Part shown: in pieces, positions 27,254-35,335 of the stretch
Layout of the letters: each line of letters starts with the position of its first letter
Position numbering within the stretch: the first letter of the stretch is position 1
The notes under the pieces: generated by a model
Databases searched by the model: none
The model's input: the letters and a program-made list of their open reading frames with translations, nothing else
What the model was told of the DNA's origin: nothing
Translations under genes and position numbers: made by a program
Source: JACCVL01 sp963704295
Lineage (GTDB): Bacteria > Actinomycetota > Actinomycetes > Propionibacteriales > Nocardioidaceae
Assembly (NCBI GenBank): GCA_963704295.1
Contig: OY969884.1
Location: forward strand, 992,001 to 1,056,000
Length of the DNA stretch: 64,000 bases
Reading direction: 5' to 3'

Positions 27254-28141
27254 ATGCCGCTTCTGCACACGGTTCTGCGCTCCGCCACCCGCGAGGTCGT
27301 GATCGGCCACGACCGGCCCTTCACGGTGATCGGCGAGCGGATCAACCCGACCGGTCGCAGGCTCTTCCAGGAGCAGCTGCGGGCTGGGGATCTGTCCGCG
27401 ATCGAACGCGACGTCGAGTCCCAGGTGGCTGGCGGCGCGGACGTGCTGGACATCAACATGGGGGTCCCACTGACCGACGAGCCGGAGCTGCTGCGCCGGG
27501 CGATCGAGCTCGTGCAGGCGCGTACCGATCTGCCGGTGTGCATCGACTCGTCGGTCGTCGAGGCGTTGGAGGTCGGGCTGGCGACCTACCAAGGTCGCGC
27601 GCTGGTCAACTCGGTCACCGCCGAGGACGACCGGCTGGCGGCGATCCTGCCGTTGGTCAAGCGGCACGACGCGGCGATCATCGCGTTGCCCAACGACGAG
27701 GATGAGATCCCGATGGAGGCCGACAAGCGGCTGGAGCTGACCCGCAAGATCGTCCACGTCGCCACCACCGAGTACGGCATCGCGATCGAGGACATCGTCA
27801 TCGACCCGCTCGCCATGCCGATCGGCGCCGACACGGGCGTCGTGGCGACCACCCTGGACACGATCAGCCGGATCCGGCAGGAGTTCGGCCTGAACATGAC
27901 GCTCGGCGCGTCCAACGTGTCGTTCGGCATGCCCGGCCGGCACACCCTGGGGGCGACCTTCCTCCCGATGGCGATGGTGGCCGGCCTGACCAGCGCGATC
28001 ATGGACGCCCGGACACCCCAGATCGTGGAGGCGGTCAAGGCCGCGGACCTGCTGCTCGGCCACGACGAGTGGGGCGGCTCGTGGATCGCCGCGCATCGGG
28101 CGAAGCAGGCGGTGGCCGCGGCGGCCGCCCCGGTGTCGTGA
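27254..28141 (+). CDS. Methylcorrinoid:tetrahydrofolate methyltransferase (MtgA-like, pterin-binding)
   Basis: A 295-residue pterin-binding TIM-barrel protein of the AcsE/MtrH/MtgA group. Landmarks: VIGERINPTGRRLFQE at the start of the barrel, ADVLDINMGVP, CIDSSVVEALEVGLATY, ALVNSVTAEDDRL and GASNVSFGMPGR, all typical for methyl-THF:corrinoid methyltransferases. It would take the methyl from the corrinoid protein and form CH3-THF. GAAGGA lies about six bases before the ATG. The stop overlaps the GTG of the RACo-like gene (GTGA). Confidence 0.92.
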   Translation: MPLLHTVLRSATREVVIGHDRPFTVIGERINPTGRRLFQEQLRAGDLSAIERDVESQVAGGADVLDINMGVPLTDEPELLRRAIELVQARTDLPVCIDSSVVEALEVGLATYQGRALVNSVTAEDDRLAAILPLVKRHDAAIIALPNDEDEIPMEADKRLELTRKIVHVATTEYGIAIEDIVIDPLAMPIGADTGVVATTLDTISRIRQEFGLNMTLGASNVSFGMPGRHTLGATFLPMAMVAGLTSAIMDARTPQIVEAVKAADLLLGHDEWGGSWIAAHRAKQAVAAAAAPVS

Positions 28142-30220
28142 CCGGCGCGGCCGCCACGGACCCGGCCGGCACGTCGCCGGACCGCGACTCGCTGCCCGGC
28201 GGGCTCGCGCTGGACCTGGACGCGCTCGCCCGCGAGGGGTTGCGCGAGCCGCAGGCACACGTCAGCAAGGCAGAGCCGGTCGACCACGACGGGACCGGCC
28301 GGGTCCGGCTGCACTTCACGCCGGCCGACCGCTCGTACGCGGTCCCGCCGGGGGTCACGGTGTTCGACGCGGCGAGCTGGAACGGCATCGCGATCGACTC
28401 CACCTGCGGGGGCCACGGAACCTGCAAGAAGTGCAAGGTGCAGGTCACCGACGGCGTCGTGCCGGCCACCCGGCTGGACGCCCGCGCGTTCTCGCCCGAG
28501 CAGCTGGCCGGCGGCTGGCGACTCGCCTGCCGAGCCGCCGCCGCGGGCGACCTCTCGGTGTACGTGCCGCCGCTGGCCACCCGGCCCAAGGCGGCCACGG
28601 TCGGGGTCGGCCGGCAGGTGATCCTGCGGCCGGCGGTGCAGAAGCGCTACGTGCGAGCTGGAAGAGCCGACCCTGACCGACCAGCGACCCGACCTGAGGC
28701 GGCTCACCGACGCCATCGACGACCTCGAAGTCCGCCCCACCCTGCACCTGCTGCGGCGGCTGCCACGGGTGCTCCGCGACGCCGACTTCGCCGTCACGGC
28801 CGTGGTGGTGGACGACGTCCTCATCGACGTCGAGCCCGGCGACACCACCGCGACCCGGCACGCGATCGCCTTCGACCTCGGGACCACGACCGTGGTCGCC
28901 ACCCTGCTCGACCTCGGGACCGGGACGCCGGTCGCGGTCGCCTCGATGCTGAACGCCCAGCAGCCGTACGGCGGCGACGTCATCACCCGGATCTCCGCCA
29001 CCATGCTCGACCCCACCAGCCTCGGCCGGCTCCAGGCCCTCGCCGCCGAGACCCTGGACGGACTGGTCGGAGAGGTCTGCGCCGAGGCCGGTGTGGACCG
29101 CGGCTCGGTCTACGAGGTGGCCCTCGCCGGCAACGCGACGATGACCGCGCTGCTGCTCGGGGTGGACCCGGAGCCGCTCGGGGTGGCGCCGTTCGTCCAG
29201 ACGACCGACGCCTTCACCGGCATCGACGCGGCCGACCTCGGCATCACCGTGCACCCGGCGGCACCCGCCACGCTGTTCCCCGCCCTGGGCGCCTACGTCG
29301 GAGGCGACATCGTCGCCGGGATGCTGGCCTCCGGGATCGACCGGGACAAGCGGCTGCGGCTGTTCATCGACGTGGGCACCAACTGCGAGATCGTGCTGAC
29401 CGACGGCAGCCAGATCGTGGCCACCGCGGCGCCCGCGGGTCCGGCCTTCGAGGGCGGGGCGATCCGGTGCGGGATGCGGGCCGCGCCTGGTGCCATCGAG
29501 GTGGTACGGATCGGCACCGACGACGTCGAGGTGCAGGTGATCGCGGCCGACGACGACACGGTCGGGGCCGAGTCCGCTCCGCGCGGGCTGTGCGGTTCCG
29601 GCCTGGTCGACGCGGTGGCCGAGTTGGTCCGCGTCGGGCTGCTCGACTCCAGCGGCCGCTTCGTCCCCGACCCGACCGCGGCCGAGCAACACCCCGGTCT
29701 CGCCGACCGGTTGACACGGGTCGGCGAGGAGCGGGTGTTCGTGCTGGCCTGGCTCGGGCCGCCCGGGGAGGTGGCGCACTCGGTGTACGTGTCGCAGCGC
29801 GACATCCGCGAGCTGCAGTTCGCCAAGGCCGCCATCGCCACCGGCTGGTCGCTGCTGTGCGAGGAGCTCGGTGTCACGCCGGAGGACCTGCAGCAGGTGC
29901 TGCTGGCCGGGTCGTTCGGCTCGTACCTGGCCCCCGGCAACGCCGTCCGGATCGGGCTGGTGCCCCGGCTGCCGGTGCTGCGCATCGTCAGCGCCGGGAA
30001 CGTCGCCGGCGAGGGCGCCAAGATGACGCTGCTCAGCCTGCCGGAGCGGGCCGGGGCCGCCACCTTGCTGCGCGAGGTGCGCTACCTCGAGCTGTCCGAC
30101 CGCACCGACTTCAACGACCGGTTCGTCGACCAGCTCGCCTTCCCCGCCGACCCTCTCAGCGGGGCGGGGCCGCCGCCAGCAGCTGGCGGCGCCAGCGCTC
30201 GGTCTCGGCCACCTGGTTGA
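28138..30220 (+). pseudogene. RACo-type corrinoid reactivation ATPase, interrupted by a +1 frameshift
   Basis: Reductive activator of corrinoid proteins with an N-terminal 2Fe-2S ferredoxin domain (STCGGHGTCKKCKV and a fourth Cys in RLACRAA) and a C-terminal ASKHA-fold ATPase (AIAFDLGTTTVVATL, RLFIDVGTNCEIVL, RGLCGSGLVDAVAELV, LLAGSFGSYLAPGNAVRIG). The ferredoxin reads from GTG 28138 to about 28653; the family sequence continues one frame over from 28655 (ELEEPTLTDQRPDLRRL) to 30220. A single extra base near 28654 explains this. It may be a genuine lesion, a sequencing error or, less likely, recoding. The original frame stays open to 30306, so an untouched product would have a nonsense C-terminus. 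The 3' end overlaps the convergent metF-like gene by 65 bases. Confidence 0.85.
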
Positions 30221-31007
30221 ACGTGAACAGGTGCAGCCCGGCCAGCCCGCCGACCGGGTCGTCGAACAGGTCGGCGAGCTTGCGCAGCAGCCGCTCGGGG
30301 CTGTAGCCGCCGGGTGCCGCGATCCGGGCGAACACCGAGGCGTTCTTGGCCAGGAACCGGCTGGACTCGCCCACCCCGATCCGGGTCGCCATGGTCAGCA
30401 GCTTGGTCCGCTCGACCGGTCCGGGCAGCCCCAGCAGCACCGGCAGGGTGACGCCACGGGCGCGCATCCGGGCCACCCAGGTCCGCAGCTGTGCGGGGTC
30501 GAAGCACAGATTGCCGACCACGTAGGTCGCGTGCGCGCGCTTGTCCCACATGGCCTGGATGGCGATGTCGTCGGCAATCGCCGGGTGGCTCTCCGGATAG
30601 CCGGTGATGCCCACCTGGGGGAACGGCCGGCCGAGCTCGGTGAGGTCCCGCAGCAGCTCCAGCGATCCCGGGTAGTCCCCGGCCGGCGGGTCGGCGTCGC
30701 CGGCCGGCACGAAGACGTTCTGCACGCCGTGCGCCACCAGCCGGTCCACGATGTCACTCAGCTGCGAGCGGTCCCGCACCATCCGGGCGGCCAGGTGCGG
30801 CACCACCGGGTACCCGTGCGCGCTGAGCCGCTCGGTGAAGTCCAGCGTCGCGTCCAGCCCCTTGCTCGGCGAGGCGGTGACGGTGAGCGTGGTGCTCACC
30901 GGCACCGTCTCGACGACCACAGCCTCCACCTTGGCCGTCGGCAGCAGCTCGTAGCGGGCGGTGGCCAGCGCCGACTGCAACCCCGACGACCGCACACTGT
31001 TGCGCAT
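30156..31007 (-). CDS. Methylenetetrahydrofolate reductase-like protein (MetF family)
   Basis: A roughly 283-residue FAD-dependent TIM-barrel protein. Matching features include YELLPTAKVEAV, the Thr-rich strand TTLTVTASPSKGLDATLDF, GYPVVPHLAARMVRDRSQL, GITGYPESHPAI and NLCFDPAQLRTWVARMRARG. In this context it would run CH3-THF to CH2-THF, the oxidative direction, linking the corrinoid branch to the C1 pool. It is divergent in descent from housekeeping MetF and sits in the island, so a dedicated catabolic copy is likely. Starts at 31019, 31007 or GTG 30995 are all possible; a palindromic operator-like site covers this region. Confidence 0.8.
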   Translation of the reverse strand: MRNSVRSSGLQSALATARYELLPTAKVEAVVVETVPVSTTLTVTASPSKGLDATLDFTERLSAHGYPVVPHLAARMVRDRSQLSDIVDRLVAHGVQNVFVPAGDADPPAGDYPGSLELLRDLTELGRPFPQVGITGYPESHPAIADDIAIQAMWDKRAHATYVVGNLCFDPAQLRTWVARMRARGVTLPVLLGLPGPVERTKLLTMATRIGVGESSRFLAKNASVFARIAAPGGYSPERLLRKLADLFDDPVGGLAGLHLFTFNQVAETERWRRQLLAAAPPR

Positions 31008-31015
31008 CGCACAAC
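30999..31015 (-). promoter_or_regulatory. Candidate operator at the start of the metF-like gene
   Basis: GTTGCGC-ATC-GCACAAC on the plus strand, six of seven arm positions paired, matching the sites at 15260-15276 and 22796-22812. With its flank it shares GCGCAACAGTGT with the dimethylglycine dehydrogenase site. It overlaps the possible ATG starts at 31007 and 31019, so either binding blocks initiation directly or translation starts further downstream (GTG 30995). Confidence 0.55.
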
Positions 31016-31117
31016 TCATCTCTGATAGCGCGTCAAGACTGGGCCGAGCGTACGGCCGGGCGGCAGCCGCGACAAGCACTGGGGGAACGGCGACACCGCA
31101 CCGGGCGTCGTACCGTC

Positions 31118-31993
31118 ATGAGCTCCCCTTCCCCCCGGCAGCGGCGCCGCCCTCCGGCGCCGGGCGGCGCACTGCTGACGGTGGCCCTGGCGGTGGCCTT
31201 GGCCGTGGCGCCGACGGCCTGTGCCGGCACCGACCCCGCCGCCGACAGCGACCCGGCCGACCCACCTCGGGCCGCCGTCGACGGCGACCTGGCGGGCCGC
31301 GTCTTCGTGTCGACAAGCCTCGCCGGACCGGCCGCGCCGCTGGTGCCGGCGACCCAGGTCAGGCTCGAGGTCGGCACCGCCACGATCACCGCACAGGCCG
31401 GCTGCAACACCCTGTCGGGCAACGCCGGGACCTCGCACGGCCGGCTGCAGGTCGACCGGCTCGGCGGCACCGAGATGGGCTGCGACCCGGCCCGGATGCG
31501 GCAGGACTCCTGGCTCGCCGGCTTCCTCACCGCCGACCCGACCTACCGGCTGGAAGGCGACCGGCTGGTCCTGTCCGGCGACCGCGGGACCCTCACGCTG
31601 GTCGACGCCGTGGCGGTCGTACCGGACCCGCCGCTGGTCGGGACCCGGTGGGTCCTCGACGGCATCGCCAGCGGGACCGGACCGGCGGCCACGGTGACCA
31701 GCGCCCCCCGGTCGACGCGCGCCACCCTGCGGGTGGTGAACGGACAACTGCTGCTCCGGCTCGGCTGCAACGTCGGCAGCGCACCGGTACGGATCGACCG
31801 ACACCGCTTGCTCATCGGGCCGCTCGCGCAGACCCTGCGCGGGTGCACGGGGCCGGCAGCCGAGGTCGAGCATGCGATCGTCACCACGTTGCAGGACGCG
31901 GTCCGGTACGAGGTGGACGGCGGCGTGCTCACGCTGTCCCGCGCCGGGCGCGGCCTGGTCTACCGCGCCCCGCCGGCCGACACCGGCCAGTGA
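31118..31993 (+). CDS. META domain-containing putative lipoprotein
   Basis: A 291-residue secreted protein. An N-terminal basic stretch and hydrophobic helix end at VAPTACAG, close to a lipobox, so it is probably a lipoprotein. Two META/HslJ-like repeats follow: the first around AGCNTLSGNAG and TEMGCDPARMRQDSWLAGFL, the second around VGTRWVLDGIAS and RLGCNVGSAPVRIDRHRLLI. The paired cysteines of the META fold are visible. Relatives are linked to heat or antibiotic stress in Gram-negatives; the role here is unknown. It lies just outside the betaine island. Confidence 0.8.
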   Translation: MSSPSPRQRRRPPAPGGALLTVALAVALAVAPTACAGTDPAADSDPADPPRAAVDGDLAGRVFVSTSLAGPAAPLVPATQVRLEVGTATITAQAGCNTLSGNAGTSHGRLQVDRLGGTEMGCDPARMRQDSWLAGFLTADPTYRLEGDRLVLSGDRGTLTLVDAVAVVPDPPLVGTRWVLDGIASGTGPAATVTSAPRSTRATLRVVNGQLLLRLGCNVGSAPVRIDRHRLLIGPLAQTLRGCTGPAAEVEHAIVTTLQDAVRYEVDGGVLTLSRAGRGLVYRAPPADTGQ

Positions 31994-32003
31994 GCGCTGC
32001 CGA

Positions 32004-32531
32004 TCAGCCGACCGGCAGCAGCCACTCTCGCCCGGCCGTCCCGTCCCAGCGCCGGCAGCAGACCGCCTCGGCGTCGGACTCCCCGATCCCCTCCAGGGCA
32101 GCCACGGCGGAACCGACCTGCTCGGCGGTCAGCCGCCGCGCCAGCGTGACGTGCGGGGTCCACCGACCCGGCGCCAGCGTGCGCTGGCGGCCGGGATCCT
32201 CGTCTGGTCCCAGCACCGTCGCGATCCGCGCGTGCAGAGCGAGCAGCTCCGCATCCGCCACCACCAGCCGCACCAGCACGTAGCGTCGGCGGCCGAAGCA
32301 CGCCAGCGCGCCGAGCCGGAGCGGCGTCGGCAGTCCCGCGACAGCAGCGGACAAGGCAGGCTCGCGCTCCGCCGGGATCCGGTCCCGCACGGCGACCGTC
32401 ACGTGCGGCCGGTTCGAGGCACCGCGGTGCCGGCCCTGGCTCGGCAGGCCGGCGGCGGCCAGCCGATCCCACTGCCGGCGCAGCGCAGCGTCCGCCGCGT
32501 CGTCCAGCATTAGCTCGACCGACTGGACCAT
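32004..32531 (-). CDS. 2'-5' RNA ligase / 2H phosphoesterase family protein
   Basis: A 175-residue 2H phosphoesterase with HVTVAVRDR (near residue 43) and TPHVTLARRL (near residue 125) as its two HxT motifs. Total length and motif spacing fit LigT-like proteins. It is convergent with the META gene and ends ten bases from it. It is a paralogue in fold, not a close copy, of the protein at 2413-2967. Start at ATG 32531 gives MVQSVELML, a usual N-terminus for this group. Confidence 0.82.
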   Translation of the reverse strand: MVQSVELMLDDAADAALRRQWDRLAAAGLPSQGRHRGASNRPHVTVAVRDRIPAEREPALSAAVAGLPTPLRLGALACFGRRRYVLVRLVVADAELLALHARIATVLGPDEDPGRQRTLAPGRWTPHVTLARRLTAEQVGSAVAALEGIGESDAEAVCCRRWDGTAGREWLLPVG

Positions 32532-32546
32532 GGCGCCACCGCGGGC

Positions 32547-33764
32547 TCAGCCGAGCCGGGCCGCGAGGTTCTCGTCGAGCGCGGCCAGGAACTCCTCAGT
32601 GCTCAGGAACGCCTGATCCTCCCCCACCAGCAAGGCCAGGTCCTTGGTCATCTTCCCGTCCTCGACGGTCTTGACCACGACGTCCTCGAGGGCGCCGGCG
32701 AATTCGGTGACCTCCGGCGTCCCGTCCAGCTTGCCGCGGTGCGCGAGCCCGCGGGTCCAGGCGTAGATCGACGCGATCGGGTTGGTCGAGGTCGGCTTGC
32801 CCTGCTGGTGCTGGCGGTAGTGCCGGGTGACCGTCCCGTGCGCGGCCTCCGCCTCCACCGTCCGACCGTCGGGCGTCATCAGCACCGACGTCATCAGCCC
32901 GAGCGATCCGAAGCCCTGCGCCACCGTGTCGGACTGCACGTCCCCGTCGTAGTTCTTGCAGGCCCAGACGTAACCGCCCTCCCACTTCAGCGCGGCCGCG
33001 ACCATGTCGTCGATCAGCCGGTGCTCGTAGGTGAGCCCCTTGGCGTCGAAATCGGCCTGGAACTCCTCGTCGAACACCCGCTGGAAGATGTCCTTGAAGG
33101 CGCCGTCGTAGGCCTTGAGGATGGTGTTCTTCGTGGACAGGTACACCGGATACCCGCGCTGCAGCCCATAGGACAGCGAGGCGCGGGCGAAGTCCTCGAT
33201 CGACTTGTTGAAGTTGTACATCCCCATCACCACCCCGCCGCCATCGGGCATCTGCACCACCTCGTGCTCGATCGGCTCACTGCCGTCGGAGGGGGTGTAG
33301 CTGATGGTGACCGTCCCCGGCCCGGGCACCTTGAAGTTGGTGGCCTTGTACTGGTCCCCGTGCGCGTGCCGGCCGACGATGATCGGCTGGGTCCAGCCCG
33401 GCACCAGCCGGGGGATGTTGGAGATGACGATCGGCTCGCGGAAGATCACGCCGCCGAGGATGTTGCGGATGGTGCCGTTGGGCGACAGCCACATCTTCTT
33501 CAGCCCGAACTCCTCCACCCGCGCCTCGTCGGGCGTGATGGTCGCGCACTTGACGCCGACGCCGTGGGTGCGGATCGCGTGCGCGGCGTCGACGGTGACC
33601 TGGTCGTCGGTGGCGTCCCGGTTCTCGATCCCGAGGTCGTAGTACTCGAGGTCGACGTCGAGGTAGGGGTGGATGAGCCGGTCCTTGATGAACTGCCAGA
33701 TGATCCGGGTCATCTCGTCGCCGTCGAGCTCGACGACCGGGTTCTGCACCTTGATCTTGGCCAT
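32547..33764 (-). CDS. icd: NADP-dependent isocitrate dehydrogenase
   Basis: TCA-cycle enzyme converting isocitrate to 2-oxoglutarate with NADPH formation. The 405 residues are of the homodimeric, eukaryote-like type II class: VVELDGDEMTRIIWQFIKD at the N-terminus, NGTIRNILGGVIFREPI (substrate Ser/Arg region), STKNTILKAYDGAFKDIFQ, and GSLGLMTSVLMTPDGRTVEAEAAHGTVTRHYR containing the metal and NADP determinants. It is divergent from the 28-residue ORF and mdh, a layout often seen in actinobacteria. Confidence 0.96.
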   Translation of the reverse strand: MAKIKVQNPVVELDGDEMTRIIWQFIKDRLIHPYLDVDLEYYDLGIENRDATDDQVTVDAAHAIRTHGVGVKCATITPDEARVEEFGLKKMWLSPNGTIRNILGGVIFREPIVISNIPRLVPGWTQPIIVGRHAHGDQYKATNFKVPGPGTVTISYTPSDGSEPIEHEVVQMPDGGGVVMGMYNFNKSIEDFARASLSYGLQRGYPVYLSTKNTILKAYDGAFKDIFQRVFDEEFQADFDAKGLTYEHRLIDDMVAAALKWEGGYVWACKNYDGDVQSDTVAQGFGSLGLMTSVLMTPDGRTVEAEAAHGTVTRHYRQHQQGKPTSTNPIASIYAWTRGLAHRGKLDGTPEVTEFAGALEDVVVKTVEDGKMTKDLALLVGEDQAFLSTEEFLAALDENLAARLG

Positions 33765-33852
33765 GGGGGAGGGACTCCTGCCCGATACGGGGGTGGATTC
33801 TCGACGTCAAGATAACCGACCCCGACGGCGGCACCGGGGCTACCCTGGAGCG

Positions 33853-33939
33853 GTGAACAATGCCGTCCTCTACGGCGTGCTCGGCGGTCTCGCCTGGTTC
33901 GTGCTGGGCATCCTCGTCGGCCATTACGTCTGGACCTGA
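33853..33939 (+). CDS. Predicted 28-residue membrane peptide
   Basis: A GTG-started ORF of 28 residues, VNNAVLYGVLGGLAWFVLG and then ILVGHYVWT, almost entirely one hydrophobic helix flanked by polar ends. GGAG lies just upstream though spacing is short. Its composition is what one expects of a small single-pass protein rather than of a random frame. It lies between divergent icd and mdh. No function can be given. Confidence 0.45.
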   Translation: MNNAVLYGVLGGLAWFVLGILVGHYVWT

Positions 33940-34047
33940 CCGCGAAGCGGAGGGCCTCCCCCCCTGGGCGCAAGGCCGGGCGGGGCACCGGATCGCGGCT
34001 GCTAGCGTCCGGCGCGTCGTCCACACGCCGTCGTGAGGAGCCAACGC

Positions 34048-35037
34048 GTGAGCACACCGGTCAAGGTCGCCGTCACCGGAGCAGCCGGGCAGATCGGCTA
34101 CAGCCTGCTGTTCCGCATCGCGAGTGGAGGTTTGCTCGGCCCGGGCACCCCGGTGGAGCTGCGGCTGTTGGAGATCGAGCCCGCGCTACGTGCGCTCGAG
34201 GGCGTCGTGATGGAGCTGGACGACTGCGCGTTCACGACGCTGTCCGGCGTGCAGATCGGCCACCAGCCGGAGAGGGTGTTCGACGGCGTGAACGTGGCCC
34301 TGCTGGTCGGCGCCCGCCCCCGCAGCAAGGGCATGGAACGGGCCGATCTGCTCGAGGCGAACGGCGCGATCTTCACCGCGCAGGGACGGGCGCTGAACGA
34401 CCACGCCGCCGACGACGTGCGGGTGACGGTCACCGGCAACCCGGCGAACACCAACGCGCTGATCACGCTGAGCAACGCCCCTGACATCCCGGCGGAGCGG
34501 TTCACCGCGCTCACCCGGCTGGACCACAACCGGGCGCTCGCGCAGCTGTCCGCCCGGACCGGCCACCCGGTCGCCGACATCCGGCAGATGACGATCTGGG
34601 GCAACCACTCGGCCACGCAGTACCCCGATCTCTTCCACGCCGAGGTCGGCGGTCGCAACGCCTACGAGCTGGTCGACGATCCCGCCTGGGTGACCGACGA
34701 GTTCATCCCGACCGTCCAGCAGCGCGGAGCGGCGATCATCGACGCGCGCGGTGCCTCCTCGGCCGCGTCGGCCGCGAACGCCACGATCGACCACGCCCGG
34801 GACTGGCTGGCCGGTACGGCCGACGGCGACTGGACCTCGATGGCGGTTCCCAGCGACGGCTCGTACGGGGTGCCGGAGGGACTGGTCTCGTCGTTCCCGG
34901 TCACGACCGCGAACGGCAGCTGGCGGATCGTGCCGGGCCTGGACATCGACGACTTCTCCCGGGAGCGGATCGACGCCAGCGCCGCAGAGCTCGCCGACGA
35001 GCGGGAGGCCGTGCGCGGGCTCGGCCTGCTGGGCTGA
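34048..35037 (+). CDS. mdh: Malate dehydrogenase
   Basis: NAD-dependent oxidation of malate to oxaloacetate in the TCA cycle. The 329 residues are of the actinobacterial/cytosolic-like type: nucleotide-binding VAVTGAAGQIGYSLLFRIA, the active-site loop ALLVGARPRSKGMERADLL with substrate arginines, VTGNPANTNALI, the Asp-Arg motif LTRLDHNRALAQL and the catalytic His in IWGNHSATQYPD. The GTG at 34048 is chosen because GAGGAG is correctly spaced upstream; a longer frame adds only five residues. Confidence 0.97.
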   Translation: MSTPVKVAVTGAAGQIGYSLLFRIASGGLLGPGTPVELRLLEIEPALRALEGVVMELDDCAFTTLSGVQIGHQPERVFDGVNVALLVGARPRSKGMERADLLEANGAIFTAQGRALNDHAADDVRVTVTGNPANTNALITLSNAPDIPAERFTALTRLDHNRALAQLSARTGHPVADIRQMTIWGNHSATQYPDLFHAEVGGRNAYELVDDPAWVTDEFIPTVQQRGAAIIDARGASSAASAANATIDHARDWLAGTADGDWTSMAVPSDGSYGVPEGLVSSFPVTTANGSWRIVPGLDIDDFSRERIDASAAELADEREAVRGLGLLG

Positions 35038-35044
35038 CCGCCGC

Positions 35045-35335
35045 TCACATCCGGGGCTGGTCCGGCACGAGCAGCGCGAGCGCGACGATCCCGGCGCCGA
35101 GCAGCGCCATCGCCAGCACGTCGGCCGGGGCCCGGCGGACGTGCAGCAGACCGGAGTGCCGCTCCGGGAGCAGGGTGCGGGCGACCGCGCTGACGACCAG
35201 CGAGGCGCCGAGCACGCCGACGCCGAGCCGCCACGGCCCGATCGCCACGAGGACCAGGCCGCCCGCCGCGGCGATCAGCGCAGCCGCTAGCACGAGAGTG
35301 CCGAGGGGCCGGAAACCCTCCGGCGCTGGGTTCAC
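35045..35335 (-). CDS. DUF3017 family small membrane protein
   Basis: A 96-residue protein with three hydrophobic helices (about residues 13-31, 36-54 and 75-92) and the PWRLGVGVLGASLVVSAVAR core seen in DUF3017. It follows folD directly, with the GTG start overlapping the folD stop (GTGA). The folD-DUF3017 pair is a recurring actinobacterial arrangement. Function unknown. Confidence 0.82.
   Translation of the reverse strand: MNPAPEGFRPLGTLVLAAALIAAAGGLVLVAIGPWRLGVGVLGASLVVSAVARTLLPERHSGLLHVRRAPADVLAMALLGAGIVALALLVPDQPRM

Noticed and set aside
28069..30306. 745-residue open frame covering the RACo region
   Set aside because: After 28653 it no longer matches the family; the real sequence continues in the next frame. 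It stays open only because stop codons are rare at this GC content.
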